Part shown: piece after piece, positions 27,949-39,870 of the stretch
Layout of the letters: every line of letters starts with the position of its first letter
How positions within the stretch are numbered: the first letter of the stretch is position 1
From: Prunella strophiata
Taxonomy: Eukaryota; Chordata; Aves; Passeriformes; Prunellidae
NCBI GenBank assembly: GCA_036583965.1
Contig: JAZBQD010000015.1
Coordinates: 85,821,309 to 85,885,308 of the forward strand
Length of the DNA stretch: 64,000 nt
Direction: 5' to 3'
Translations under genes and position numbers: made by a program
The notes under the pieces: generated by a model
What the model was told of the DNA's origin: nothing
Seen by the model: only the letters and a program-made list of their open reading frames with translations
The model's database searches: none

Positions 27949-28007
27949 TTGAATCACTTCATGTTGAATGAAGTGATTCATGTTGAATGTTGAATCACTT
28001 CATGTTG
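27949..28007. repeat. Inverted plus direct duplication of an 18-mer
   Basis: TTGAATCACTTCATGTTG occurs at 27949-27966 and exactly again at 27990-28007. Between them lies ATGAAGTGATTCA (27968-27980), the exact reverse complement of TGAATCACTTCAT (27950-27962), leaving a 5-nt loop. A perfect 13-bp stem with a repeated arm is the typical footprint of replication template switching. Confidence 0.92.
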
Positions 28008-30230
28008 TTGAAAATGAAATCATTGTCACATTTAGGTTTGGAAACAACAGATTAAATAATTTCAGAAAAAGACTGAGATGAAGTAGAGCAGGTGATGGTT
28101 GTAATAATTATGGTATTTGAATAAATGCACAGTACATCACACCATTAAAAAGCAAATGTGCTTTTTTACAGCTAAATTTTTGTCAGTTTCAAATTAAAAC
28201 TGAGGTCATATTTCTGGCTTGACTTACATCCCATGTGATTTCATTAAATGTGGAATGATTCCATGGCATGTAACTTGGCACTGGAGTTAGTTTTCAGTAT
28301 GTGGTTTTATAGTTCAGGTGCAAAATACTGCTCTGGCTCTCTTGTATCTAAAGGTTATTGCACCTTGGACTGTACTTCTTTTCTTTGTTTCAAAATTTAG
28401 CAGATCAGCTGAACTGTTAATTTTCTCAATTCCCCTCTGCTCCCTCCCCTTCATTGGAAACAGGTTTATTAAAAAATTAATGATTGTTCACTCAGAATGT
28501 GGGCTAAGGTCAGTTGAAAATTTCAGAATATTAAATCAGACAAATGAATCATTTTGAAAATTGGCTCTTTGACCATATTTGAGCAGCCTTCTATTTCTAA
28601 TGTGCAGATCAGTAATCAGAATGTAGCAGCTACCATTTGTGCCATGACAGTAGGAGGGCAAGAGAAAGGAATTTTTTTTGTTTTGTTTTGTTTCTCTGTG
28701 CAAAACACAGTGACAAAATACTCTAAGTAAAACTGATAAATTTTCTGGCTCTGCAGGTATCCTATAATTAGGAAATGTAATTTCTTAGTGAATTTTTTGG
28801 TGCCTAACAAAACACACCTAGCAATGAATCCTTACACATGAGAATGTTTTGTTCAAAAGCACCATCACTGCACTTCATGCACACACTGAATCAAGTAATG
28901 CTAGACCTGCAGTGTATCTCAGTGTAGCAGGTTATTTTGTGGTATCATAGTATTCATTATTAAGATTGTTCTTGCCTCTGATGTTTGAAGTCAGGAGAAC
29001 CTTTAAAGGCTCCTACTGTGCTAAGAATGATTCTTTATTTGCTCTCCTCTTGTATTTCCCTGAAAGGTTTTTGACACATTACTTAAAAAAGATACCCACC
29101 TTGTACATCTCTTGTGGTATGTGAATGCTTAGCAGCCAGTTTTGAAATGTACATTTAAAGTAATAAAGCAGTTGCCTGTTTTATGTTAGTTTTTAAATAT
29201 CAGGTGACCTCAGCCAACTTTCTTGCCTAACAATCTGCCAAATATAATTTTAAGCTTAACTAAACAATTAAGATTTTTTACAGGGCTGTATGCAGAATTG
29301 GCACCTATTGGATTTCAAAATTCTGAGTAGAAAAACTGTACAGGTGAATGCAGCAGTGCAGACTGTGACCTCACTCTTGTGTTGTACTCTTCAAACCACT
29401 ATAGAAAAACAGAAGAATACCTGCAAAAAATGGTAAATCACTTGACCATGAAATTATTTCAATGCTTCTTTCCAGAACTTGGTCCCTCTACAGCTGAAGT
29501 CTTTGAGAATGTTTTTTAGTTTTCATAGGGAGAAGATCAGGATGATGAAATAAAGCTTTTGGATGAGCAGCCTTCTTTAACCTCTAAGAAGGTCTAGAAG
29601 TGCTGGATTCACTTGTAAGTTGTTCTGCAGAAAGAAAGAAATTCTGAAGGCCTGAGATGGTCCTCAAATAGATGGCCTCATTGATACCACCTCAAATTGT
29701 CTACCTATCCTGCAGATGGCAGAAAATTCCCTTTCTTATGGGATTTCCATTACTTTGAACTTCTAGTTACATTGGAAATTTCAAGTGCTTGCCCCTTCTG
29801 AGCCGGCCATTCTGTTTTCCATCTGCACCTAGGGAAAAGTTGGGGTATCTAAAAGGAATCAATATGAGGCCTAGTTTTCAATGTTTTCAAGTTTGATATT
29901 TGGTTCATGCTGGCTCTACTAAGGTAAAATTTTTGTTTGAAACTTTTTCTGTAGTTGGGCTTTTCATAAAACCACTGTTCCTCTCTGCCTCCTTAAGCCT
30001 TCACACCTCCAAACCTTCAGCTAACAGGGATGAAACGGGCCAACACCTGACAGTAACTATGAAGAGTGTGATAACATTAATTTCCTTAAAAAGCCAGGAT
30101 TAGCTTGCAAAACTTTTTAATACCTATAATTAGTATACATATATGTGTATATGTTATTTTTTAATATATTTGTTATTTTAGCTGAACAAGTTTATGTATA
30201 TGCTGTCACAAAAGAATGAATGAATGAAGT

Positions 30231-30315
30231 TGACCCAGCTTTGAGCTGAGGTTGGATTTGGTCTCCTCTGACCTGAACTGACCTAACTGACCTGAACTGA
30301 CCTATGATCCTATGG
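30231..30315 (-). promoter_or_regulatory. Array of four AGGTCA half-sites (DR4-DR3-DR4), possibly in a CR1 tail
   Basis: On the minus strand AGGTCA occurs four times in the same orientation (plus-strand TGACCT at 30269-30274, 30279-30284, 30288-30293 and 30298-30303), with spacers of 4, 3 and 4 nt. A fifth related site, GGGTCA (plus TGACCC), is at 30231-30236. AGGTCA direct repeats with 4- and 3-nt spacers are the textbook binding geometry for RXR heterodimers (TR/LXR on DR4, VDR on DR3). The surrounding GAGGTTGGATTTGG...TATGATCCTATG also resembles a degenerate CR1 3' end, so the array may be an expanded retroelement tail. Binding is inference only. Confidence 0.4.
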
Positions 30316-31365
30316 TCTAACAGCTTATTTCTGTCCCTATATCCTGCTATCCTACTGTTCTCCCTAAGCAGAGGGATGTGAAATAGCAAATAACAGGATA
30401 TTTGACTGGGATGCCTCTCTGAGCTGTGAAAATGTCTCTCTATCTCATGTATTTGGAAGTTATTCTCTCCGAAATAGTAATGTTTCCTTGTCACTTAATT
30501 GTATCTGTCTTTCCACTAGAACTACATGCTGTGGATGACACCTGTCCCCTGGCTGCCCTCAGCTCATTGTTTATATGACTTGTGTTATGAAAATTGCATT
30601 TCTGATTATGTTAATGACAAAAAACCTGGCCTTTGAGATACGATGTGTAATACACTGAGGGAACAGCTAAGCATAAAAAGTACAAAATTAAGTCGTTTGC
30701 AATAATTTTTTTTCTTTTTTTCATTTGGCTGAGTTCATGCTGAAGCCCATGTGTTTGTTTTAGCCCTTTTGGGACACAGTTCAGCACGTTATTTATACAA
30801 AGTTACTTCAGTGGCTGATTGTTATTAATTACCACCCTGAGTTCTTTGCAAGTCAAGCTGGACTCCAAACTAAGTTTGCTTTCCAAAGTAATTAGGAGTT
30901 AATGTTGCAAAGTGTGTTGCTTATTATATTGTACTCTTGTAATAACATATTTACAAAATTATTCATTTGCTTCAGAACCCTCTAATCTTTCTCTGAAATG
31001 TAGAAAGGGCTTTGAAAAAATATTAAAAAAGACATGCCTTCCTCAGCTCTATGCATGTTTGACTGGATGCAAGGAATTCACACATTATTGTTATTCTGTT
31101 ACTTTATGGGTTTAAGACCCCTCACTAAAGATAGGATGCAAGTTTCAACAGAAATTACACTGTATTAGTTAGCTTAGACCATAGAGTCACTGTCTATACA
31201 CCCACAGCATAGATTCCTTTCAGACCACCTTGTAGAGATGTCCTTAGGTTTACCACTGATCTGAGAGTTTGGTTTCAGCATCTCAAAATGTAACTGCATA
31301 ATTTCTTGGGTTTTTTTAGCCAGCATCTTTCAATCTTATTTCTATGTACAGAGAACTGATGAGTT

Positions 31366-31400
31366 AAAAAAAAAAAAAAAAAAAGTGATTTTTTTTTTTT
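31366..31400 (+). repeat. A19 and T12 runs, inverted
   Basis: A19 (31366-31384) is followed by GTGA and then T12 (31389-31400). Together they could form a short A:T hairpin. Confidence 0.92.
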
Positions 31401-31495
31401 GGCTAAATAATAAGAAAGGGAATAACTGCCTAATAACAGATTTTAAAGATCTAAAGTTTTCTGAAAACTTATGATTTCTTTAGAGTTTGTTTTTT

Positions 31496-31497
<2 letters not shown>

Positions 31498-31541
<44 letters not shown>
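31498..31541 (+). repeat. T44 homopolymer
   Basis: Forty-four consecutive T residues follow TTTGTTTTTTGG. This is the longest homopolymer in the window. The poly-Phe frame starting at 31494 is an artefact. On the minus strand this would be a poly(A) tract, but no recognisable retrocopy body lies next to it. Confidence 0.97.
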
Positions 31542-31548
<7 letters not shown>

Positions 31549-32954
31549 ATGAATCTAAAAATTGTATCCATGGTTATGGACTTCATGCCAGCATGGGGAG
31601 TTTTCATGGGAAGAGCAAGAGTCATGATGCACAGTGTGTTTTCATCAAGATACCAGGTTTTCCAAAATTATTCTATTGTTGGATTTTTGCATGCACTCAG
31701 ATATAAAGTCATCATACATTTTCTTTGCACATTTACAGCTTAATTGTACATTTTTCTTCTCACTAGAAAATACAGGAATTTCTGCCCTACTCTTTTTTTA
31801 TGTTTTTATAAATCCTAGCAGGAATGATGACTGGCAAAGAAATTTCAATGTTTGTAACATATACTTCTTGATGGTATTACTTTTTTACATGCCTAGCTAT
31901 GGCTTTGCTGTTAAGTGCTGGGTCAAAGGTTGAAGAAAAAATGCAGTGACCTTCTGGCCCTTCCTTACCTATTTCCTGTAAGACAGAGACATTTCAGCCA
32001 GCCACGAGTCTCTTCAGAATTTCATTGTGATATGATGGCTGATATTCAACTATCATGGTCTTTAGATGAGCAAATTTGGAGGTGGCAAGTCTGCTTAGAA
32101 TTTTTCAGAAGGCATTTATGAATCTATGAAGATCCCACTTTAAAGTGTGCGCTCTTCATCAACTCTCACAGTTCTTAGTTTCCCAAAGTGTAAGGCAGCT
32201 TGTGCACATTGTGAAAAAGTAAAGATCCTCGTTAAAGGGCAGAAAGCACAGAACTTTGCAGAAACCCAAGCTATCACAGAGTAATCCACTTTGGTAAGAA
32301 CATACTCACAGTGACTGTGAGCACGCTGCACACACCCTTGAATGTCATTTGTTTCACGGGATGCAGCAGTTGATAAAGGTGCTGCCAAATATGCAGGGAG
32401 CAGAACCTGATTTTTTTTGGTTGTTTTCTTTCACCCTGAGATCTTTTTGCAGCCACCTGCAGCCAGCAGCTCTCTGCAGGTACTTTTCCAGACTGGCTTC
32501 CCTGTTCCCACTGCTAATAACGTGGTGGCTCTTGAGATGAGGCTGAGTGGCGATGGAGGCGATGGAAAGACTGACAGCCATTTAACACTGTAATCTATTC
32601 CTTACACCATGGGGCTCTGAGCTCTGCACACCAGGAGAGCTTATTCCTGGTGTCCCTGTTGTGTTATTTACCTCTGCTCTGAGCAGTTAAGTCCACCACA
32701 GCTATTTAGTAAATTATCAGTTTTCTTATTGGCCCTAAATTGCTGCCTAATTAAAAATCTGACCTCCACAAAATAGTCGTCTTCCTAAAGACACAGAACA
32801 TAAACAGGAAAAATCAGCTAATTGCTGCAAAAACTGCTTTTGTGGCACTGTAATTGGACCTCAGTGAAATGAATGAACCCACTGGGGATTCCCTAATGAA
32901 TGTTTAACTGCAAACAGTAGTTGGGCACTTAAGCAGCAAGGCTGATGGTCCCTA

Positions 32955-32990
32955 ATGAAATCAAATGAAATCAAATAAAATCAAATAAAA
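32955..32990 (+). repeat. 10-bp tandem repeat ATRAAATCAA, 3.6 copies
   Basis: The unit is repeated at 32955, 32965, 32975 and partly at 32985. The only variation is a G/A at the third base. Confidence 0.9.
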
Positions 32991-34386
32991 GAATCTGGTA
33001 CTTTACTAACCAGATTTCTTGGCATCGAGACATAAAAATAATATAATTCTGGGTAAATGAAATGTAAAGAGAAGTTATTTATAAAGCAATGAAAACTTAG
33101 CCAGTCTTGCTTGGATTTTCTTTCTTTTTCTAGTGAAAAGCCCACCACAGAAAACTCTATTTAATGTCTCTAAGCTTTCTAAAGAGCCTTTCTTTATTTT
33201 ACTCTTTTCCTGAAAACACTCAAACTTTTGTGTTTCCTATTAATCACATTCTGTGACTTTATTTTGCAATGTTTTCCAGAGGCTAGCTGTGGAACTACAT
33301 AATGTTGGCAATTGATTAAGATATTTTTCATTTTTCCAATCCTTAACAAGGAGACAAATTCTGATGACCTCAGTAACGTGAGCTGTGCTTTGCCTCCAAA
33401 TATCTCTTTAAGATGATGTGTGAGAATCTGGCTTTAGTGTTTCATGTGAGGACCTCAAGATTGCATTAATGCACAAAGCAAGCTTAAGGAATCTGAGCTG
33501 TGGCACCACCACCTAACTTTGTGTATCATTATTTTTTTTATTATTAGTAGTATTATTGTTAGTAGTATATTTTAATCTGAGTTGCAGAATGATGGGACCT
33601 TGTAAATCATTGAGAGTGTGGGTTACATTGGTTAACAACTTGCAAAAAAGATCTTGAGTGTTTGGGTTTTTTAAAATACAATTAAAAATGCTTCATTATA
33701 TTCCTCTCTTGAGTTGTAGCACTGATGACATGAAAACCTGGTGACCTGCATTTTCTTTTGTATCTCACATGTTTTAAATTTTCACTGAAATTTGTTGAGG
33801 TTGTGTTATTTTGCAAGTATTGCAATTTATCCAAGTAAGAACTGGAGAAAATTTGATTTAATAATGTACTGCCAGATTTATTTAAATGGAGTAAAAGTGC
33901 TACTTATCAATGTGTCTAGTATTCAAATACATATAGTTTGTTTACATATTATAAATAAAAAATCGGCTGCAATATATTTTCAGAATTATGAGTTAGAATA
34001 TCTGCTGGCTGTTTCTTGATGTGTGTGATAAATGCACATTCAACCTTCTTATTAACAATAGGTAGCATTGCAATCACTTATTGTTGCCAGCTAAAATATT
34101 TTTCACAAATAATTAACACAGAGAGAGTGAAGTTTGCAGTATGATTTAGCTTCTAAACTTCACAGTTAGAGCAGTGTATTCCTCCATTCTGAAGTATTTT
34201 GTGTAACTTGATGGACTTATGAAAAAAATAGTGAAATATAAAAATATTAATATATACATTTACATATACATGGCAGGAGGTTTGAATAACAGCTTTGCAT
34301 ACTGAATGATGAGTTATGGTATAGACAGGAACCAGTAGTAAATGTCATGATGACACCAGTTGCAAAGTAGTTATTCTCAGAAGAAA

Positions 34387-34490
34387 CACAAAATATTCTG
34401 AGTTGGAAGGGACCCACAGGGATCATCAAGCCCAAATCTTAAGTGAACGGCCCATATGGAGTCCAAACCCAGACCCTTGGCATTATTAGC
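34387..34490 (-). mobile_element. tRNA-Ile-derived SINE (TguSINE1-like), 5'-truncated
   Basis: On the minus strand the sequence begins at CTAATAATGCCAAGGGTC, which matches the anticodon region of tRNA-Ile (...GCTAATAACGCCAAGG...). It continues through a B-box-like GGGTTTGGACTCC, then TTCACTTAAGA and ATGATCCCTGTGGGTCCC, and ends in the CR1-type tail TTCCAACTCAGAATATT. This is the head-plus-CR1-tail structure of the zebra finch SINE. The D-arm and A box are missing, so the copy is truncated in the anticodon arm. It is not a functional tRNA gene. Confidence 0.88.
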
Positions 34491-36694
34491 CTTGTTTCAG
34501 ATACTGTAATGAAGAGAAAAAGGGATTGAGCCTTGGTGACATAAGTTATTACCAATCACCTCCTGGTAGTTACCCAGTCTGGTTAGCATGGCTAGCAAAC
34601 AGTCCCATCTAAGCTCCATTCCACCTGCCCTGGTGAACCCAGACACAAAACAAATCCATCCCTTAATAATCTCTGAGTGAAGAAATAGATACCAACCTGA
34701 CTTACAAAATCAGCAAGCACTGTCACTTTCAGAAAGCAGTTAAGAAGATAAATAAATCAAAGATCACCAGCTGTTATCTATTCAGGGTTTATTGAAATAT
34801 AAAAATGAGTGGTTAATGCTGAATAAAGAAGGAGTTTTCTTAAAAAATTGGGACAAGAAACCTTAGGGATGCATGTTTCATGATGGGCTAAATCACATCT
34901 ATGAAAGAAATGCCTCATTCTTCAAGGAGAATCTCTGTTTTGAAGCTTGTAAAAGCTGAGAAGTGCTATGTTGGAGCCTGCATTGAGGAGAATTCATAGT
35001 TCTTGCACAGGAAACACACCCACTGCATTGACTAATTTGCCACGTAAATATGTTTGAGTGTTTGGAAGGTATGGTGGGGAGAAAGGGTATGTCTGTAATC
35101 TACATCTGAGATCCTTGTTTAGTGCACTGGTGTTGAGTTCAAAGGATGTCCTCCATGGACTTCACACATTGGCACAACTATTTGGAATGACAGTATTTGA
35201 ACTGAGTGTAGAAGAATTGAAGAACATTCAACAGGGAAGACCACCTCTCAAATTTCAGCTCTTTGCAACCACTGCAAGCACAAATGGCATTGTCTTTCTA
35301 TGCCTGGTTTTTAGTTGCCAGATCACAGTTAGAAAATGCACAGTTTGACAGTATTATTATTATTATTATTTGTAGTGTCCCATAGCATTGCACATTTACC
35401 CAAATAGCTTCTTGCATATTTTCATCTTAAGAAAAGAGACTGTAAAATTTATTCTGATAATTTGTGAAAGGTTTTGGGGAACACTTCCCAAGTTTACAAT
35501 TTTCTTCCAATACTTGTGTCATGAGGACACAGATACTAGAGGAATACCTAACCCATTACTTTTAGTTATGCTTTGAGGCCTTATGAATAGATAGGGTATT
35601 TTTTAATGGAAAATTTAAGTTCCTTATTGGTGAGCACAGCTTTGTAGAAGTAAAGTAGTGTTATTAAAGTTGGGGCATATTAACTGAAACAGTTTAATTT
35701 CCTTTGAGAATAGACAGCAAGACTGAATAGGTGGTAAAAAATTAGGGGTATAATGGGATGAGATGCTATTTCAGGTCGCAGGTTTTCGATATTCAAATGT
35801 AAAAATGTATAATATAAATATTGAAAACTTTCCAGGAACATTTCTCTAAAGGTAAAACTTAAAAAGATTGCTAAAGGTTTATTAGACAGATTAATAAATT
35901 TATTTAATGAATATCATGAAGAGACACAAGTTCATATGGACAATATAAAGTAATTCTTTTTTTCAGGGACTCATGATGAAAAATTTGAGCATATCTCCTT
36001 AGTGTGCTAGGCTGCTTCCAGTTACCTCTCTGTACCTTGCCATTTGCACAACTTTCCAGTTCACTTCCTTCAGTGAATAACAAGATGTTCTTCACACACA
36101 CATTAAAATGTTGAGGTTTTTGTTTTACTATAATTTTGTGTGTTGCCACTTGTAATTTTACTCATCTAATTCAGTGTAAGAAGATAAATCTGTCCATATT
36201 TACTACCCATGGCAGAACCAATGGCCACTGAGGGCATCACACTGGGTGTTTCACAGAGCTGCCACCTTCCCTGCCACAGCCAAGGCCCTTGGCTTTCCCA
36301 AGGCAGTGGCAGCAGGACCCTGTCTCCTCAAGAATATTATAGTGCTTATAAACAAAGCAGAAGACATTTTCTTTTTGCAAAGTTTAATTTTATTGAGATT
36401 TTCAGCTGATATTTTTGTAGTTACTAATTGATAGAGTGTGAAATTTCCTTATTTTCTACAAACAAAAAGCAATGAGAAAAGGTGAAATTTATTCTTCTGT
36501 GTAAATTAATGAATCAGATATGAATAGTGCATCAAACAAAAAATAACCTTTTTTTTTGTGAATACAGATGCCAATGCTTCTTATGTAGGGTTGAAAAAAA
36601 TTACTACTTCAGTTAATAATCTTTTATTCCTTCTCCTCTCCTCTTTCTTCAGTTTTCAAATAATGGCATTCTTTTAAGCCATGCCACTGTAAGA
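34491..36694. other. Unique AT-rich non-coding stretch
   Basis: Apart from a (TAT)n microsatellite at 35352-35370 and the hairpin at 36258-36313, nothing is recognised. The frame at 35058-35348 (96 codons, plus) has no domain that I know. Confidence 0.5.
36258..36313. other. GC-rich nested inverted repeat
   Basis: An inner stem AGCCAAGG/CCTTGGCT (36278-36294, 1-nt centre) lies inside outer arms GCTGCCAC (36258-36265) and GTGGCAGC (36306-36313). CTGCCAC also recurs at 36271-36277. The inner loop is too small for a good RNA hairpin, so cruciform or imperfect folding is more likely. Confidence 0.6.
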
Positions 36695-36742
36695 ATCACA
36701 GAATATCCTGAGTTGGAAGGGACCCACAAGAACAATCAATTT
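36695..36742 (-). mobile_element. SINE/CR1 3' tail fragment
   Basis: TCACAGAATATCCTGAGTTG, GAAGGGACCCACAAGAACAATC is the reverse complement of the CR1-X/TguSINE1-type terminus. Only about 48 bp survive, so SINE and LINE origin cannot be told apart. Confidence 0.8.
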
Positions 36743-39555
36743 GATGACCAGTAAGGATTTTTCCATGTATTTATTTTAAAGAGGATTTGCATTAGTCACT
36801 TGCAAATAGGCAAATTCAAGAATGCTGGAGAAAGCATATCAGGCACAGAAGTTTTCTTGTCAGAATTAATAGCTCTTTATTTGTCTTTGATTTCTGAAAG
36901 TTTAGACTAACATGTCATTCTGTGCCAAATGGTTTCTTTGTGCCACCATAGATTCTTTGTGTGTTCCACTTTTTCACTCTGTTTTTCAGGAAAAAAGATT
37001 TATTTTTTTGAAAATTGGCTGACACAGATTAGAGCTATTTCTCCAAAATTATATCTGCTCAGGAAGATACTTGTTTATAAAATTGATCTATGACTAATCT
37101 GCCCCCCCCTATCTCTGTGTCTGCCCCTAGGAAAGTCCACAACAAAGCTACTGCTTATGGCAGTGGAAAGAGTATCAGTCTTTATATGGAAGGTATTTTA
37201 CATAAGAAAAATAGGAAACAGAAATGTTTTCCTACTACTGGAAAATAAGAGGAACATACTGTTAACAGTATTCTCTCTCCTTCTTTCAGCTTGTACAAAA
37301 ATGGCCCTCATTTTTTAACCTTCAGTTCTTCTGCATTTGTACAAAGCCAAAATACTTCATCGTCTCCCACTCCAGTTAAGGAAAAAGGACTGATTTTTTT
37401 TTTCTTTAAAGATCCTTAATATATAAAGGTATAAAGGTATAATAGGTATAAAGACATATGATAGAAACAATATTTTTAAAATCACAGCAGTAGGCATAAT
37501 TTAGTAGTCTTCTACTAATCATTTTATATTTATAGACATGTGTACCATGGTAACTGGTCTGACATCTGATGTGTGGGTATCCTTTACCTGGACTGTGACC
37601 CTCTGCTCTGGGTGGTGCTTGCAGATACCCATGTGTGACCTGGTCACTAGGGAGGCTGGGCTTTAGGCTCCTGTGACTGCATAACATGAAAGGTCTCTGG
37701 GAAAATAAAGGCTAAGAGGGATGGGAATCTCAAAGTGATATTCTCTGAGGGGATTGGAAGAGGAATGGATGTGTGTGGTAATGCCAAGACCAGAGTGTTT
37801 GATATGGGCTATAGAGTGAGCTGTGAGTTGAACTGGTGGCACTCAACCTTGGAGGCTGAAGCATGGCTCTGCTGCTCAAACATTTGCTGTTCTCAGCCCT
37901 GATCATGAGCAGAAGGGAAAAGTAATTTTCCCCAATAATATGTTACATGTTTCATTGACTGAAATGATGCATTTCTCAGGCAGGTCTTTATTACAATTCC
38001 AGCTGTGAATCACTGCTCTAGATTTCCTCTAGCACAACTGAGATCAGAGTCCCTTCCACTCAATGTGTCACTATCAGAATGCTGAAAATCAATCAATGAT
38101 TACAATTTGTGATTATTTGTGTATCTACAGGAGTAGCATGTATTGATTCCCAATCTCTACATTGCCCTTTATGCTGACAGCCATATAATGAAGAAAAACA
38201 ATAACGAAAAAAAAAAAAAAAAGAGATCAAATAAAACAACTACTGTATAGTCTATGTTGTTGCAACTGGAATAAAGCAGTTGTAACCATGTTCAACTCCA
38301 GCCTTACCAGTTTTATATTCATTTGATATAGAATCAGGAAATTTAAAAAAAATATAAAATATAAAATAATCATGCATTAATGCATCACCTGTAAATTAAA
38401 AACAAAATAGTGAATTTCTGGGTCTGACACTATTGTAAGTGCAATGTGAGTGAATTATTCAAGAAAGAACGAAAACTGCCTGCAATCTGGGGAGACTACA
38501 TGAGGCAGCTGAAAAACATATACCCACAAAAAACAAAGGAAGAAAATACTTTTTTTTTCTTCTTCTTCATTTTAGGCTTCTGGGATTAATAAGCAAAGGG
38601 GAACTTGAGTGCTAAATTTTTTTATGTTAAAAGGCTCATTTACAAAAAGACAAAGTAAATGGAAGAAAAATAATTTATGCAGTGAACTGCTAATCCAGCT
38701 GTTTTGCTTCTGGGCTTAATTGGATTTACCTAGAATTGATATTTGGTGTCAGCATGTGTTATATCTTCAGCACAAGCAATAGTTACCAAACATAAAGAAT
38801 CCTATCCAAGGCAAAATATTAATTTATTTGGCTCATACTTATTGCAATCACTGTTTTATTCACGTATGTTACTACTTAATATTCCTGCTTGATGCCACTT
38901 TCATATATGTGATCCAGTCTTAGTTATTCTATCTTAATATCTGAAGCAGTTCAGCAATGCAGAAGACTCACAGCTGAACAAAATGGGCTAGGAAATGGTT
39001 ATTCATATCTTGTTCTGCCTTCCAGGCAGCTGTGCTGGCTATAAAAGTGTGCATTGTACCTAATGGCAGGTGGGTGACATCTGAATTCTTGAGTAAGACA
39101 TATCCTGTCGTGTACAGTACCTTCAGCAGCAAGAACTTTACTGGCTCAGTCTGGCAGTGTGGAGTTACCCTCAGTGACTGAGCGAGATTTGTCAGCCAAG
39201 AAACTTTGCTTACATATAAATGCAAACCTGAATCTGTGCAGCGAAGCAGGGAAATTGGAGTCCTTCTGCAGTACTGGGGAAATAGGCTGTGGGAAGGATG
39301 TATTTCATTAAAAGCATGCATCTCAGATTCTTCAGAATGGTCAAATTATCATTCACCTGCATTAGATGATAAATATGGCATTTTTCTCCTTGGTGAGATA
39401 ATAGCAATCCATGACTCATTGTATACAGGGATTCAACAGATATTTGGATGTTCTCTCCCAACCTGTGTGGGATTCACATCTCTGAACCTGAGAGAAGCAG
39501 GGAGAGAAGCAGAGAAGAGAATGATCAAAACAATTCTTATCTCATTTACTACTCC
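36743..39555. other. Unique AT-rich non-coding stretch
   Basis: It contains a short ATAAAGGT tandem repeat at 37421-37452, A16 at 38207-38222, a 14-bp palindrome at 38372-38385 and an AT-rich block at 38570-38780 with homeodomain-type motifs. No gene is recognised. Confidence 0.5.
38372..38385. promoter_or_regulatory. Perfect 14-bp palindrome ATGCATTAATGCAT
   Basis: Two ATGCAT half-sites flank a central TAAT-type core, making a perfect palindrome. ATGCAT and TAAT are POU and homeodomain recognition elements, so this is a plausible dimeric site. It lies in very AT-rich sequence, so chance is possible and no binding can be shown from sequence. Confidence 0.3.
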
Positions 39556-39870
39556 TGTGTTGTGCCAAAGTGGAATGCAATATGGAGATTGTTTACCCAA
39601 AGTGATGGTGTTTTGTTCCCTTGGCCTAGCAGGGCCAAGCGCGTGTCCAGACTGTTGGGCAGCAGACAGTCACGAGTTTTTCTTTAGTTAGATTCTTATT
39701 CAGTTTCAGTTTAGATGTAGTGTAATATAGTGTAATATAATGCAATATAGTATTGTGTAATGAATGTAGCATAATGAAGTAATTAATTAGCCTTCTGATA
39801 ACATGGAGTCCTGCTCATCATTCTTCCCACCTGTCGGGCACAAATAACACCAATAAACCTGCAATGCTTT
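39556..39870 (+). mobile_element. Endogenous retrovirus LTR, solo or truncated
   Basis: The segment starts with TGTGTTGTGCCAAAGTGG and runs through GGAGATTGTTTACCC, TGGTGTTTTGTTCCCTTGGC, a TAATATAGTGTAATATAAT-type AT-rich stretch and CCTTCTGATAACATGGAGTC. A polyadenylation signal AATAAA lies at 39852-39857. This order matches LTRs I associate with passerine endogenous retroviruses. No primer-binding site, gag, pol or env sequence is visible on either side, so it is likely a solo LTR. The 3' edge is uncertain (39870-39930) and I could not find a convincing target-site duplication. The frames at 39206-39691 and 39448-39687 run into it and are not genes. Confidence 0.72.

Larger units (their letters stand above)
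25375..30230. other. Unique AT-rich non-coding stretch
   Basis: No gene is recognised. The stretch contains a G19 homopolymer and an inverted duplication (both listed separately). Open frames here are 60-95 codons long and carry no motif I can place. Confidence 0.5.
30316..34386. other. Unique AT-rich non-coding stretch
   Basis: No gene is recognised. There are homopolymers at 31366-31400 and 31498-31541 and a small A-rich minisatellite at 32955-32990. Segments near 30700-30870 and 32690-32900 are rich in TAATTA, TTATTAAT and ATTTA-type motifs and look like candidate conserved non-coding blocks (see findings). Overlapping frames at 32140-32581 have no recognisable content. Confidence 0.5.

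Noticed and set aside
39206..39691. 161-codon plus-strand frame
   Set aside because: Its C-terminal part is translated from the LTR and the rest is unrecognised.
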